The translations under genes and the position numbers were made by a program. Under the pieces are notes generated by a model. It was not told where the DNA came from. It saw nothing but the letters and a program-made list of their open reading frames with translations, and did not search any database. From Saccharibacillus deserti (lineage in GTDB: Bacteria; Bacillota; Bacilli; Paenibacillales; Paenibacillaceae), in NCBI RefSeq assembly GCF_013618475.1, contig NZ_JABJVN010000001.1:1-64000 (forward strand): 64,000 bases of DNA. The letters run 5' to 3'. The first letter of the stretch is position 1. Each line of letters opens with the position of its first letter. Shown here one piece after another: positions 48,523 through 59,035 of this stretch.

Positions 48523-49848
48523 GTGGAAACGACACAAACGTCGGTTCAAGACAAGCCGCAGCACAAAGGCAAGCGGTATCGTCTGGATAAGCCCGAGCTG
48601 TTGGCACCGGCGGGCAACCTGGAAAAACTGAAATTCGCCGTACATTACGGCGCGGACGCCGTCTATATCGGCGGACAAAAATACGGTCTGCGTTCGAACG
48701 CGGACAATTTCAGTTTCGAAGAGATGAAAGAAGGCGTAGAGTTCGCCGCAAAATACGGTGCAAAAGTGTTTGTCGCGACGAATATCTATGCTCACGAAGA
48801 AGATCTCGACGGCATTGCCGAGTACCTGCGCAATCTGCAGGATGCCGGTATCGCCGCGATCATTACGGCCGATCCGATCATCGTCGAGACGGCCAAGACG
48901 GCGGCTCCGCTGATCGAAGTGCATCTGAGCACCCAGCAGTCGACGCTCAACTGGCAGGCGGTCCAGTTCTGGAAAGAAGAAGGCCTGCCGCGCGTCGTAT
49001 TGGGCCGCGAGACAAGCCTGGAAGAAATCGCCGAGATCAAGAAAAACGTCGATATCGAAATCGAGTCTTTTGTACACGGCGCCATGTGCTCGTCCTATTC
49101 GGGACGCTGCGTCCTCTCCAACCATTTTACCGACCGGGATTCCAATCGAGGCGGCTGCTGCCAGTCCTGCCGATGGAAATACGATCTGTTCGAGACGCCT
49201 TCGGAAGAACAAGCCTGGGTGTCCGAAGAACAGCAGGCCGATGCGGTTGAAGGCAATCCTTTGTTCCGGCCCGAAGACAATGCGTTTACAATGGGTTCCA
49301 AAGACCTCTGTATGCTCGGCTCCATTCCCGATTTGATCGAAGTGGGCATCGACAGCTTCAAGGTTGAAGGCCGGATGAAATCGATCCATTACGTAGCGAC
49401 CGTGGTCAACGTGTATCGCCAAGCGATCGATTCGTACATGGCGGACCCCGACAACTACGTACTGAAGCCGGAATGGATGGAAGAGCTGAACAAAGCGGCG
49501 AATCGTCCGCTCAATACCGGGTTTTTCTACGATACGCCGGACCACGAAGACCATATTTACGAACCGGAAGAAAAAGCGGTACCTTACGATTTCGCGGGAC
49601 TGGTACTTGATTACGACGAGCAGACCGGCATGGCGACCATCCAGCAGCGCAACCATTTCAAACCCGGCACCGAGATTGAATTTTTCGGTCCGGACGGAAA
49701 TTTTTTCGCTCAGACGGTAGGGCGGATCTGGGATGAAGAAGGCAATGAACTCGATGCAGCCCGTCACCCGATGCAGCGGGTCAAGTTCGAAGTGAAGCAT
49801 CCGCTGCGTTACTTCGACATGATGCGCAAAAAGAATATTAAAAAATAA
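48523..49848 (+). CDS. trhP2: peptidase U32 family tRNA hydroxylation protein TrhP2-like
   Basis: A 441-residue partner of TrhP1 in tRNA U34 hydroxylation. It has the complete U32 signature with cysteine ligands for an iron-sulfur cluster: ESFVHGAMCSSYSGRC (near 184-199), then GGCCQSC (near 213). The N-terminal PELLAPAGNLEKLKFAVHYG is the family start, and a C-terminal beta-barrel domain follows. GTG 48523 lies after AAAGGGGAA. The pair forms an operon, 16 bases apart. Confidence 0.92.
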   Translation: METTQTSVQDKPQHKGKRYRLDKPELLAPAGNLEKLKFAVHYGADAVYIGGQKYGLRSNADNFSFEEMKEGVEFAAKYGAKVFVATNIYAHEEDLDGIAEYLRNLQDAGIAAIITADPIIVETAKTAAPLIEVHLSTQQSTLNWQAVQFWKEEGLPRVVLGRETSLEEIAEIKKNVDIEIESFVHGAMCSSYSGRCVLSNHFTDRDSNRGGCCQSCRWKYDLFETPSEEQAWVSEEQQADAVEGNPLFRPEDNAFTMGSKDLCMLGSIPDLIEVGIDSFKVEGRMKSIHYVATVVNVYRQAIDSYMADPDNYVLKPEWMEELNKAANRPLNTGFFYDTPDHEDHIYEPEEKAVPYDFAGLVLDYDEQTGMATIQQRNHFKPGTEIEFFGPDGNFFAQTVGRIWDEEGNELDAARHPMQRVKFEVKHPLRYFDMMRKKNIKK

Positions 49849-49872
49849 GAGACTTCGGTCATAGGTCTTACG

Positions 49873-49909
49873 AAACCCTTCAAATCCGTCAAAGATATGA
49901 AGGGTTTTC
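49873..49909 (+). terminator. terminator after trhP2
   Basis: AAACCCTTCA (49873-49882) pairs with 49898-49907, followed by TTCC. Confidence 0.75.
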
Positions 49910-50103
49910 CTATGATGTTAACTATTTTTAAAAAATTCTTCATTTTACTGTTCATTTTGCTTGCTTCGTCCGATAATAGAGATAACCAGCATTTTGTAAT
50001 CCCGGGTCTTTTTACGAAGAAAGTAGGTACATAGACAAAGTGGAGAGCGCTTTCTCAACGTCCGGAGTTGCAACGCTGATTCTAAAGACTGGCGGGTGGG
50101 GAC

Positions 50104-52455
50104 ATGGGCATGATGAAGAAAAAAGGCGAAAATGGGGAAAATCCCGTACTGGAACCTGAGGATGCCAAAAACGAAGGAAAAGGGAAGCCTTCGCTAAAGC
50201 TGCTGAAAAAGGACAAAAGTCTGAAAAAAGTACGTGAAAAAAAGAAAAAACCGACAAAAACGCTATCGGAAGCACAGGATTCCGGGTCTGAAGGTCCTGT
50301 ACAAAATGAGAACGCTTTACCCGTAAAGGTGAAACGTTTCGCTTCCAAACTTGTACCGACCAAGCAAAACCGTTCCGCCCGTCCGGCACGTTCAATGCGC
50401 GAGCGAGGGAATGTCGTGGTGCAGGGACTCGGAAATTGGCGGGCGATCGATCCGAGCAAATCGGTGGGGGTCCGTCTCTTCATTATTTTCCTTGTCGGAA
50501 TTGTCGTATTCGTGTCTTCGCTCGGGATCCTGTCCTACCTCAAAGCCCGGGATACGATCAAAGAAAATGCGGCTTTAGCCAACGAGCAGACCATCATTCA
50601 GACTTCGGAGAAGCTCGACATCATTTTGCAGCGCTATATGGATACTTCGACGCAGATCTTTTTCAATCCTGAAATTCAGGATGCGATCAATAGTCTGCAG
50701 CGTGCCACAAGCGATTTCGATCGCCTGCAGGCTTACCGTCAGATCAACGAGTCGCTGAGCAACCAGGTCAACGTGACCAGCGGACTTCAGTCCGTGTATT
50801 TCTTGTCGACCGATGAGAATTCGGAAGATTTCTTCACGGCAGGCAACCGGGTTCCAACGGCCGAAGAGATTCGGGGAGCCGCTTGGTATTCCGAATTGAC
50901 GGGAGGCAAAGCGACCGTTCAGTGGCTGCCGACCGACGTGGAGCGGGCAAGTTATACGCTGGTCCGCCAGATGTCCACCACAAACGGCAGCGGCATCAAG
51001 TTCGTCGTCGGTCTTCAACTGGATGTCAAAACGCTGGAAGAGCAGCTGAAATCCGTTAAATTCGGAGAAGGCAGCCATATCGAGCTGGTGGCGGCGGATG
51101 GAACGAATGTTGCTTCGGACGTCGAAGGTTCCGCGGGTCAGCCTACCACTTACGTCTTCAAGCAGGATGAGCTCGGAGAAGGCGGCAAGTTCGAAGCCGA
51201 ACAATTTGGTAAAACCGTGCTTGCTGCTTACAACACGGTAGAAACTTCCGGCTGGAAACTGATCGGAACCGTTCCCGTCGCAGTGCTGCTGGAAGGCGCA
51301 TCGGGCATCTTGACCCTGATCGTGATCTTTGTGGCCGGAGCCGTGCTTGTGGCTATCTTTATCGGGATCTGGATGGTCCGCATGATCGCACGTCCGCTGG
51401 GTCACCTCAAAGGACTGATGCAGGAAGGCGCAACCGGCAATCTAAGTGTGCGGACCGATTATCGTTCCAAAGACGAAATCGGCGAGCTGTCCGTCGCTTT
51501 CAACCAGATGATGGACCGGATCACGGATCTGGTTCGCCGGACAACCGATACGGCCCAGCAGGTGTTGGATACGGCCGGCGAGCTTGAACAGGCTTCGCAG
51601 CAGACGGCCGCCTCGGCGCGCGAAATCGCGATTGCGACGGAAGAAATCGCGAACGGTGCATCCAGTCTGGCGCAGGAAGCGGAGAAGAGCACGGAGCTGA
51701 CCGAACGTATCGGCGACCGGATGGAAAAGGTCGTGTCGGCAAACCGCGAAATGGACGTTTCGGCACGCGAAGTTCAAACGGCGAGTCAGGAAGGCACCGT
51801 GCATCTCGACAAGCTGCTGTCCCAAACGGGCAGTACGGAAAATATGGTCCGTTCGCTTGTCACCCGGGTCGACGCACTCAAGGAAAGTACCGCTTCCGTC
51901 ATGAAAGTACTCGATGTGATGCAGAATATTACGAAACAGACGAATATTCTCTCGCTCAACGCCACGATCGAAGCGGCGCGCGCGGGGGCTGCCGGACAAG
52001 GCTTTATGGTTGTAGCCGGCGAAATTCGCCAGCTGGCCAGCCGTTCGCGGGAGTCGATCGACATGGTCGGCGAGATTACCGACAATATCCAGTCCGAAAT
52101 GGATGAAACGGTGCGTACCCTGTCGGCCGTGTATCCGATGTTCCAGGAACAGGTACACTCCGTGAAGCAGACGAGCGGGATTTTCGACTCGGTGCAGGAG
52201 CAGATGCAGCAGTTCTCCGGCAAGCTGGACGGCGTAACGGCTTCGATCGGCGAACTGGGCAGCGCCCAGAAGATCATGGCCGAAGCCATGACCAGCGTCA
52301 GCGCAGTGGCCGAGCAGTCGTCCGCCACTTCCCAGGAAGTGGCGTCGCTCAGCAGCGAGCAGCAGAACGTGGGCGTACGCTTGGTCGAACTGTCGGCCAA
52401 GCTGAGCAACGCGTCGAACGAGCTGAAAGATTCGATTTCGAAATTTACGGTGTAG
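50104..52455 (+). CDS. methyl-accepting chemotaxis protein with long cytoplasmic N-terminus
   Basis: A 783-residue chemoreceptor. Residues 1-120 are very basic and low-complexity (runs of K/E), an unusual cytoplasmic extension. TM1 spans about 122-146, a dCache-like sensor about 150-390, TM2 about 397-423, HAMP about 425-478. The signalling coiled coil carries the hairpin-tip region [20 protein letters not shown] (near 616) and ends at 783. The ligand is unknown. The upstream gap has CCGATAAT at about 49970, similar to a sigma-D -10, but no clear -35. The start at 50104 is supported only by a G-rich site; ATGs at codons 3 and 4 are alternatives. Confidence 0.93.
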   Translation: MGMMKKKGENGENPVLEPEDAKNEGKGKPSLKLLKKDKSLKKVREKKKKPTKTLSEAQDSGSEGPVQNENALPVKVKRFASKLVPTKQNRSARPARSMRERGNVVVQGLGNWRAIDPSKSVGVRLFIIFLVGIVVFVSSLGILSYLKARDTIKENAALANEQTIIQTSEKLDIILQRYMDTSTQIFFNPEIQDAINSLQRATSDFDRLQAYRQINESLSNQVNVTSGLQSVYFLSTDENSEDFFTAGNRVPTAEEIRGAAWYSELTGGKATVQWLPTDVERASYTLVRQMSTTNGSGIKFVVGLQLDVKTLEEQLKSVKFGEGSHIELVAADGTNVASDVEGSAGQPTTYVFKQDELGEGGKFEAEQFGKTVLAAYNTVETSGWKLIGTVPVAVLLEGASGILTLIVIFVAGAVLVAIFIGIWMVRMIARPLGHLKGLMQEGATGNLSVRTDYRSKDEIGELSVAFNQMMDRITDLVRRTTDTAQQVLDTAGELEQASQQTAASAREIAIATEEIANGASSLAQEAEKSTELTERIGDRMEKVVSANREMDVSAREVQTASQEGTVHLDKLLSQTGSTENMVRSLVTRVDALKESTASVMKVLDVMQNITKQTNILSLNATIEAARAGAAGQGFMVVAGEIRQLASRSRESIDMVGEITDNIQSEMDETVRTLSAVYPMFQEQVHSVKQTSGIFDSVQEQMQQFSGKLDGVTASIGELGSAQKIMAEAMTSVSAVAEQSSATSQEVASLSSEQQNVGVRLVELSAKLSNASNELKDSISKFTV

Positions 52456-52510
52456 GTAGAAAGTGCGTGCGGGAGACTTTCGAGGGTGGGGGAGTAGGAA
52501 AGAGCAGAAT

Positions 52511-52546
52511 AAAAAGAGCTCCGGGCCGCGGCCCGGAGCTCTTTTT
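52511..52546. terminator. perfect 36-bp palindromic bidirectional terminator
   Basis: Positions 52511-52546 read the same on both strands: A5 and GAGCTCCGGGCC on the left mirror GGCCCGGAGCTC and T5 on the right, around a GC centre. It ends the chemoreceptor gene (plus) and the catalase gene (minus). Confidence 0.92.
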
Positions 52547-52582
52547 ATTTGCACATATAAGGTATTTACGTACGCCCGCCAA

Positions 52583-54175
52583 TCAATACGGATCGGCTTC
52601 TTCGCCTTTTTCGCGCGACTTCTCGATGGCATCCTGGGGATTGGATTGGCCGCTGATCCCGTCTTGAGCGTCGGCGGAAGACAATCCTTCGGAGACGCGT
52701 CTGCCGTAATCGGCATCGGCTTGGGTAAAGTAATCGATCATGCGCTCCTGGATATCGGCTTTGCAAGACGTCAGGGCATCGACGAGGTTGGCGATCAGTT
52801 CGGCTTGTTCCCAATCTTCGAACGAACGGTAGGTATCGCCGGCCTGGCCGAAATTGTTCGGACGGTCGATCGGGGCTTTCATCAATTTGGCATTGTATTC
52901 GGGCTGATGGTCTTTGCCGGATTTCGGCGCTTCTTGCAGCCCGCCCATCGACGAAGGTTCATAGTTGACGTGGGGATTCTGACCCGGCGCCCGATCGACT
53001 TTGAACTGCATTTGTCCGCCGCTCTGATTGGTGGCAACCGGAGATTTGGGCGCGTTGATCGGAAGCTGCAGATAATTGGCCCCTACCCGGTGCCGCTGGG
53101 TATCGGAGTAAGAGAAGGTACGGCCCTGCAGCATCTTGTCGTCCGAAAAATCAAGCCCGTCGACCAGAACGCCGGTACCGAACGCCGCCTGCTCCACCTC
53201 GGTGAAATAGTCTTCCGGGTTTCGGTTAAGCGTCATTTTGCCGACCGGGAGAAACGGAAATTGTTCCGGCGGCCAGAGCTTGGTATCGTCCAGCGGATCG
53301 AAATCCAGTTCGGGATGCTCGCCGTCTTCCATGATCTGCACGCAGAGTTCCCATTCCGGATAATCGCCTTTGTCGATCGCTTCGTACAAGTCCAGTGTCG
53401 CATGGTTGAAGTTGGAAGACTGGATCTCGTTGGCTTGTTTTTGCGTGAGATTCTTGATGCCCTGGCCCAACGGTTCCCAATGATATTTGATCAGCACCGC
53501 TTCGCCGTCGGCATTTACCCATTTGTACGTATTTACGCCCGAGCCCTGCATCTGCCGGTAATTGGCCGGGATGCCCCAAGGCGAGAACAGAAACGTAACC
53601 ATATGGGTAGCTTCGGGACTGAGCGATACGAAATCGAAAAAACGTTCCATACTCTGCACATTGGTTAGCGGGTCCGGTTTGAACGCATGGACCATATCGG
53701 GGAATTTCAACGGATCGCGAATAAAGAAAATCTTCAGATTGTTGCCGACGAGATCCCAGTTGCCGTCTTCGGTATAAAATTTGGTAGCGAATCCTCGGGG
53801 GTCGCGCAGCGTTTCCGGAGAGTGGCCGCCGTGAATAACGCTTGAAAAACGAACGAATACCGGCGTTTCCTTGCCTTCTTCCTGGAACAGCTTGGCGCGG
53901 GTATAGCGGGATACGGGCTCGTCGCCGACCCGCCCGTAAGCGGTGAAGACACCGTGGGCTCCCGCTCCCCGCGCATGAACGACCCGTTCGGGGATACGTT
54001 CGCGGTCAAAGTGGGTAATTTTTTCTAGAAAGTGATAGTTCTCCAGCGTTGTCGGCCCACGGCTGCCCACCGTACGGACGTTTTGGTTGTCCGCTACCGG
54101 GTGTCCCTGCCTTGTGGTCAGTGTCAGGTTTTCTTCTTGTCCGTCGTCGGTTGGCTTTTTTGGCTCGTCGGTCAT
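52583..54175 (-). CDS. haem catalase
   Basis: Small/medium-subunit monofunctional catalase, 530 residues, decomposing hydrogen peroxide. It begins [13 protein letters not shown] and has the distal histidine region [12 protein letters not shown] (near 63-74), the asparagine in [18 protein letters not shown] (near 120-137) and the proximal tyrosine segment [17 protein letters not shown] (near 335-351). The start at 54175 (GGGGA upstream) is preferred to in-frame codons up to 54253, which cover the promoter. A near-perfect sigma-B-type promoter lies at 54241-54266, as for katE of B. subtilis. No PerR box was seen. Confidence 0.95.
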   Translation of the reverse strand: MTDEPKKPTDDGQEENLTLTTRQGHPVADNQNVRTVGSRGPTTLENYHFLEKITHFDRERIPERVVHARGAGAHGVFTAYGRVGDEPVSRYTRAKLFQEEGKETPVFVRFSSVIHGGHSPETLRDPRGFATKFYTEDGNWDLVGNNLKIFFIRDPLKFPDMVHAFKPDPLTNVQSMERFFDFVSLSPEATHMVTFLFSPWGIPANYRQMQGSGVNTYKWVNADGEAVLIKYHWEPLGQGIKNLTQKQANEIQSSNFNHATLDLYEAIDKGDYPEWELCVQIMEDGEHPELDFDPLDDTKLWPPEQFPFLPVGKMTLNRNPEDYFTEVEQAAFGTGVLVDGLDFSDDKMLQGRTFSYSDTQRHRVGANYLQLPINAPKSPVATNQSGGQMQFKVDRAPGQNPHVNYEPSSMGGLQEAPKSGKDHQPEYNAKLMKAPIDRPNNFGQAGDTYRSFEDWEQAELIANLVDALTSCKADIQERMIDYFTQADADYGRRVSEGLSSADAQDGISGQSNPQDAIEKSREKGEEADPY

Positions 54176-54240
54176 GTGAAGTCCCCTTTCCTTCGCTCGA
54201 ATATGGATACACCTTACATAAAAGGGCATACGGAAACCAT

Positions 54241-54266
54241 ATACCCCGCGCATCGAACGTTAAAAC
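54241..54266 (-). promoter_or_regulatory. sigma-B-type promoter of the catalase gene
   Basis: Minus strand: GTTTTA (54261-54266), 14-base spacer, GGGTAT (54241-54246). This differs from the B. subtilis sigma-B consensus GTTTAA-N12-15-GGGTAT by one base. Confidence 0.65.
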
Positions 54267-54331
54267 GTTAAGCGGTCGAGCTTCATCCAACCTTCATCCA
54301 GATTAGATTGGGAATTGACCGGACGCGGCAA

Positions 54332-54358
54332 AGACGCTCTTCCGGGGGAAGAACGTCT
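54332..54358 (-). terminator. hairpin after the AI-2E family gene
   Basis: A 12-base stem with one mismatch (54332-54343 against 54347-54358) has a weak TTGCC tail on the minus strand; a probable inefficient terminator. Confidence 0.45.
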
Positions 54359-54374
54359 AAACGGCGATACCGGA

Positions 54375-55556
54375 TCAATCCGGCAGATTCGGATTAGGCG
54401 AAGGCGTACCCGGTCCTGCAGGCGTACCGGCAGGAGGCGGAGCCCCCGAAGGGCTGAGCGGATGCACGGCGAATTCTTCCTGGGGCATCCGGATCCAGCG
54501 CTGCAAATAGCCTTCCTGGATCAGTTCCTTGATCAGGATCAGTAGAATCGGAGCCAGAATCAATCCCGCCACGCCAAACAAGGAAGTGGAGATCAGCACA
54601 AACGAAAGCATGAGATAAGCGGAAGAAATGCCGATCGAGTTGCCTGCGATTTTGGGTTCGAGCAGCTGGCGGGTCAGCATAACGACAACCAGCAGGACGA
54701 TTAAACCGACCGCAAGTCCCGTATTGCCGACAAGGAACAAATAGACGACCCAGGGGATGAAGATAGCCGGTACGCCAAGCAGCGGCAGAATATCGAACAA
54801 GGCCGAAACGACGGAAATGGCAAAGGCATTGTCCACACGCAGAATCAGCAGTCCGGCGTATACGATCGCAAAGGTAATAAAGACAAGAATCGCCTGCGCT
54901 TTCAAATAGGAGCCGATCGAACGGAAGACATGGGTTTTCAGAAAAACGTAAGCTTTTTTGAGCGTATTCGGCGTTTTGTCGCCCGCGACTTTTTTCCACC
55001 AGACAATCTCGGAACTCAGGAAAAAAGCCAGGATGATCGACAGCGCGAAACTGACGATAAAGCTCGAAAACGAAGTCAGGAACGCAAGCAGATAGGTGAA
55101 AGCATACTTTAGCCATACGGTCAGCTGATCGGTGAACAGCGCGAAATACTCGTTGGCTTTCTCGGCCGTTCCGGCGGGCAGGGCGTTCAGTTCATTGTGC
55201 AAAAACTCGGTCAAATTGGTGAATTGGACCTGTACGATCGCCGTATATTCAGGCAGATTATCGGTCAGGCGGGCAATCTGCGAAACGAAGATCAGACCCG
55301 CTCCGAACAGGGCGCCCAGAATAACCAGAACGAAGACGAGCACCGAAATGGCCGAAGCAAGCGGTTTGGGCAGTTTGCCCCGACGATGAAGCAGGCGGGC
55401 GAACGGTTCGATAATGAGAAAAACAAGGATGGACAAGAAGACCGGTGCGGCGATGCCATAGAGCCAGCTGAAGGCAAGCATAATAAGGTAAACGGTCAGG
55501 ATGATCAGGCCGACGTCAAAAGCCGTCCGCCAATATTTCCGGTACAACGAGATCAT
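54375..55556 (-). CDS. AI-2E family transporter / YtvI-like permease
   Basis: A 393-residue membrane protein with about 8 helices of the AI-2E (UPF0118) superfamily, which includes AI-2 exporters, Na+/H+ antiporters and the sporulation protein YtvI. Typical parts are the first helices (IILTVYLIMLAFSWLYGI), a central soluble loop, and the conserved LLPLLGVPAIFIPWVVYLF and GVAGLILAPILLILIKEL segments. The C-terminal ~35 residues are Pro/Gly-rich and disordered. Start ATG 55556 follows GAAGGAG. Substrate unknown; it is divergent from the deacetylase gene. Confidence 0.85.
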   Translation of the reverse strand: MISLYRKYWRTAFDVGLIILTVYLIMLAFSWLYGIAAPVFLSILVFLIIEPFARLLHRRGKLPKPLASAISVLVFVLVILGALFGAGLIFVSQIARLTDNLPEYTAIVQVQFTNLTEFLHNELNALPAGTAEKANEYFALFTDQLTVWLKYAFTYLLAFLTSFSSFIVSFALSIILAFFLSSEIVWWKKVAGDKTPNTLKKAYVFLKTHVFRSIGSYLKAQAILVFITFAIVYAGLLILRVDNAFAISVVSALFDILPLLGVPAIFIPWVVYLFLVGNTGLAVGLIVLLVVVMLTRQLLEPKIAGNSIGISSAYLMLSFVLISTSLFGVAGLILAPILLILIKELIQEGYLQRWIRMPQEEFAVHPLSPSGAPPPAGTPAGPGTPSPNPNLPD

Positions 55557-55608
55557 GGGTATGCTCCTTCGCAAGGGATGGCGGGGGAATAGAGTCCGCA
55601 TTTTTGCA

Positions 55609-55636
55609 TTGATTCGATTGTTACCTATGATAAAAT
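55609..55636 (+). promoter_or_regulatory. promoter of the polysaccharide deacetylase gene
   Basis: -35 TTGATT (55609-55614), 16-base spacer, -10 TAAAAT (55631-55636), ~70 bases before the start codon. Confidence 0.65.
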
Positions 55637-55708
55637 AAAGTGATGGCGCTGAGCAATAGACGAACCAAACTCTTGCTCCGACTTTATATAGAGAAACGGA
55701 GAGCGGAA

Positions 55709-57157
55709 ATGGAAACAACCTTGCTGATATGGCTTTTTTATTTATCTTCCTTCTATGCGTTTATTCCAGGGTTGATCAGCCGGATCTTCGGATTTCGGGC
55801 TTTCCGCAAAGGAAAAAGCGAAACGGAACTTGCTTTGACATTCGATGACGGGCCGGACCCCCAGTATACGGAAAAGCTGCTCGATCTGCTGAAACGCTAC
55901 GAAGCGAAAGCGACCTTTTTCGTCGTCGGCTCGCATGCGGCGCAGCATCCCGATCTGCTGAAAAGAATGCAGGCCGAAGGCCACGCAATCGGCATTCACA
56001 ACTATATACACCGTACGAATTGGCTTATGCGGCCGGGTTCGGTACGCAAGCAGATCAATCGTACCAACGAAGTGATCGAACGGGTCACCGGCGAGCGTGC
56101 GGTTTACTACCGTCCGCCCTGGGGCATCGTGAATTTGTTCGACCTGGTCGGACGCCATGAACTGCAGCTGGTCTTGTGGTCGGGGATCTTCGGCGACTGG
56201 CGCAAGCGTCTGGGCGAAGAAAGGCTGCTCAAACGGATGCGGCGCAAGATGCGCGGCGGCGAAGTGCTGGTGCTGCACGACTGCGGAGCCACGCTTGGAG
56301 CCAACGACAAAGCGCCGGAGAATATGCTGCGTGCGCTGGAGCGCTTTTTGGATGAAGCTTATGCCAAAGGGCTGAGCAGTGTCACGGTGGAACGGCTGAT
56401 GGAAACGACAAAGAAAGCGGGTGGCAAGCAGATGGGTCAAGTTTCTCCATTCAAAAAGGCGCTGGTCGGCGCCTGGCTGCTGTACGAACGGGGCTTTCGT
56501 TTTGTTTTTCGTCTGCAAGAAGCGGACGGTGCGCCTTTGTATCATTTCCGCAAGACGCGTTATACCGGCCGGCCGATCGAGCTCGGCAGCGGCCGCACGC
56601 TTGTCAAAGGCGATCCGATCGTGGAGCTGCATTTCGATAACAAAATGCTGTTCGAATTCGGCAGCCGTTCCCGATCGTCGGTACAGTTGGCCATTTTGAT
56701 GATCCGGGGCACGGAGCAGAGCTTCCCGGGCATTGCGGAGCATATCCGGCAGGACCCGGATCTGCGCGAAGCCAAAGCGGTTTACGCGGTCAGCATGATC
56801 AACCGCGGTCCGGAGCAGTTCGGTTTCGAAGTGCATGATCTTTCGAGCGGATGGTTTGCACGGGCAACCCGGTTGTACCTGAAGCTGCTGCTGTGGGCGA
56901 TTCATCCTTCGGGAAGCGCGCGCCTGCAGCAGCAGAGCGAGTTTCTGGTACCCAAGATCATGGTCATGCCGATGGAAACGATGCTGACCCGCGATTTCAA
57001 AGCGGACAAGCGCAAGAGCCGCCGCAAAGCCGTCCAGAACGATTCCGTTTCCGCCGCCGCGCCGGAGAGTCTGGCGGCTGCAAACAGGCAGGAGGAAGCG
57101 CCCGTGTCCGTTATGCGGTCCGATGGCAGTCCGGCGGAAGCGGCGGCGGTCCGATAA
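55709..57157 (+). CDS. polysaccharide deacetylase with YkoP-like C-terminal domain
   Basis: A 482-residue protein. One N-terminal membrane segment (about 3-20) anchors a NodB deacetylase domain with TFDDGPD (near 43-49), the metal-binding HNYIH (near 95), RPPWG (near 130) and LHDCG. It probably removes acetyl groups from cell-wall or exopolysaccharide sugars. After ~235 residues a second, non-catalytic domain follows (KKALVGAWLLYERGFRF ... ELHFDNKMLFEFG) that resembles the YkoP family often encoded next to such deacetylases. The tail is basic then alanine-rich. ATG 55709 follows GGAGAGCGG. Confidence 0.88.
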   Translation: METTLLIWLFYLSSFYAFIPGLISRIFGFRAFRKGKSETELALTFDDGPDPQYTEKLLDLLKRYEAKATFFVVGSHAAQHPDLLKRMQAEGHAIGIHNYIHRTNWLMRPGSVRKQINRTNEVIERVTGERAVYYRPPWGIVNLFDLVGRHELQLVLWSGIFGDWRKRLGEERLLKRMRRKMRGGEVLVLHDCGATLGANDKAPENMLRALERFLDEAYAKGLSSVTVERLMETTKKAGGKQMGQVSPFKKALVGAWLLYERGFRFVFRLQEADGAPLYHFRKTRYTGRPIELGSGRTLVKGDPIVELHFDNKMLFEFGSRSRSSVQLAILMIRGTEQSFPGIAEHIRQDPDLREAKAVYAVSMINRGPEQFGFEVHDLSSGWFARATRLYLKLLLWAIHPSGSARLQQQSEFLVPKIMVMPMETMLTRDFKADKRKSRRKAVQNDSVSAAAPESLAAANRQEEAPVSVMRSDGSPAEAAAVR

Positions 57158-57230
57158 ACGCGGGATTCGTATTTTTGCCGGGTACGGCGGAACCGGAGCA
57201 TATGGCCTTGGGCGTCAATTTCACGCAGAC

Positions 57231-57280
57231 CAAAAAGGACTTCGAAGCGCGCTGTGCAGCGCGGCCCGAAGTCCTTTTGG
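57231..57280. terminator. bidirectional terminator between deacetylase gene and ilvD
   Basis: CCAAAAAGGACTTC-type left arm (about 57230-57243) pairs with 57268-57280, with an inner CGCGCTG/CAGCGCG stem; A/T runs on both sides serve both convergent genes. Confidence 0.8.
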
Positions 57281-57349
57281 TTGTGCTTTGGTCGAAGAAA
57301 AAGGCGGCAGATTCGCTTATCACCGCGGATCTGCGCAAAAACGGCTAAA

Positions 57350-59035
57350 TTAGATTTTCAGGACGCCGCCCATGCTGGCATTGGTGACCAGTTTGGAATA
57401 GCGGGCAAGGTAACCGGTTTTCACTTTCGGTTCGAAGCCTTTCCAGTTGGCGCGGCGAGCGGCGAATTCTTCTTCGCTGATCTCCAATTGGATCGTACGG
57501 TTGATCAGATCGAGTTCGATGATATCGCCTTCTTCGACGAATGCGATCGGACCGCCTTCAGCCGCTTCCGGAGAGATATGACCGATACTGATCCCGCGCG
57601 ATGCGCCCGAGAAACGTCCGTCCGTGATCAGGCCGACTTTGGCACCGAGTCCCATGCCGACGATCTGCGACGTAGGAGCGAGCATTTCCGGCATGCCGGG
57701 TCCGCCTTTTGGTCCTTCGTAGCGAATGACCACGACATGACCTTCTTTGACTTGTCCTTTTGCGATACCTTCGAGCGCTTCTTCCTGGGAATCGAAGCAG
57801 ATCGCAGGTCCTTTGTGATAGCCGCCGACCGAAGCGTCGACCGCACCGACTTTGATGATTGCCCCTTCCGGAGCCAGGTTGCCGAACAGAACGGCCAGAC
57901 CGCCGCGCTCGGAATGCGGATTGTCGAGTCTGTGGATAACCTCGGTATCGAGGATTTCCTGACCTTGAACGTTCTCGGCAAGCGTCTTGCCGGTAACGGT
58001 GATACGGTCGCCGTGCAGGGCACCCGGTTTTTTGAGCAGTTCGTTCAGTACGGCGCTGACGCCGCCGGCATTATGCACATCTTCGATATGCCAGTCGGAA
58101 GCGGGAGCAAGTTTGGCCAAGTGAGGAACGCGGTTGGCGACTTCGTTGATGCGTTCGATCGGATATTCGATACCGGCTTCCTGTGCAAGAGCCAAAGTAT
58201 GCAGAACGGTGTTGGTCGAACCGCCCATGGCCATATCCAGAGCAAAAGCGTTGTCGATCGCTTCGACCGTTACGATATCGCGCGGTTTGAGATCAAGCTT
58301 GATCAGTTCCATCAGCTGCGTAGCCGACTGGCGAACGAAGTCTCTGCGTTCTTCGGCAACCGCGAGAATCGTACCGTTGCCCGGAAGAGCGATACCCAGA
58401 GCTTCGGCCAGACAGTTCATCGAGTTGGCGGTGAACATGCCCGAACAGGAACCGCAGGTCGGACAGCCGTATTGTTCAAGCTCCAGCAGCGTCTGGTCGT
58501 CGATTTTGCCGACTTGGTGCGCGCCTACGCCTTCGAAGACCGAAGTGAGCGAGATGGAGCGGCCGTTTTTGTCTTTGCCGGCTTTCATCGGGCCGCCGCT
58601 AACAAATACGGTCGGGATATTGACGCGCAGCGCGCCCATCATCATGCCCGGTGTGATCTTGTCGCAGTTCGGAATACAGACCATTCCGTCGAACCAGTGT
58701 GCCATAACCATGGTCTCAACCGAATCGGCGATGATTTCGCGGCTCGGCAGGGAATAGCGCATCCCGATATGTCCCATGGCAATTCCGTCGTCGACGCCGA
58801 TCGTATTGAATTCGAACGGAACGCCGCCCGCTTCGCGGATCGCTTCTTTGACGATTTTGCCGAATTCCTGCAGATGGACGTGGCCCGGAACGATGTCGAG
58901 ATAAGAGTTGCAGACTGCGATAAACGGTTTTCCGAAATCTTCTTCCTTGACGCCGGCTGCACGCAGAAGGCTGCGGTGCGGTGCGCGGTCGAACCCTTTT
59001 TTGATCATGTCGGAACGCATTTTCTTAGCAACCAT
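57350..59035 (-). CDS. ilvD: dihydroxy-acid dehydratase
   Basis: Fe-S dehydratase of branched-chain amino acid synthesis, 561 residues, very close to the B. subtilis form. Cluster cysteines are in [13 protein letters not shown] (near 52-64), PNCDKITPG (near 122) and [11 protein letters not shown] (near 194-204); the C-terminus [12 protein letters not shown] is conserved. I chose ATG 59035, ten bases after GGGGGA. No other ilv or leu gene adjoins. The upstream region has a CodY-like box and a leader with mutually exclusive stems, described separately. Confidence 0.96.
   Translation of the reverse strand: MVAKKMRSDMIKKGFDRAPHRSLLRAAGVKEEDFGKPFIAVCNSYLDIVPGHVHLQEFGKIVKEAIREAGGVPFEFNTIGVDDGIAMGHIGMRYSLPSREIIADSVETMVMAHWFDGMVCIPNCDKITPGMMMGALRVNIPTVFVSGGPMKAGKDKNGRSISLTSVFEGVGAHQVGKIDDQTLLELEQYGCPTCGSCSGMFTANSMNCLAEALGIALPGNGTILAVAEERRDFVRQSATQLMELIKLDLKPRDIVTVEAIDNAFALDMAMGGSTNTVLHTLALAQEAGIEYPIERINEVANRVPHLAKLAPASDWHIEDVHNAGGVSAVLNELLKKPGALHGDRITVTGKTLAENVQGQEILDTEVIHRLDNPHSERGGLAVLFGNLAPEGAIIKVGAVDASVGGYHKGPAICFDSQEEALEGIAKGQVKEGHVVVIRYEGPKGGPGMPEMLAPTSQIVGMGLGAKVGLITDGRFSGASRGISIGHISPEAAEGGPIAFVEEGDIIELDLINRTIQLEISEEEFAARRANWKGFEPKVKTGYLARYSKLVTNASMGGVLKI

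Noticed and set aside
49961-49980. Sigma-D promoter for the chemoreceptor
   Set aside because: CCGATAAT fits a sigma-D -10 but no TAAA-like -35 lies about 15 bases upstream, so it is mentioned only as a possibility.
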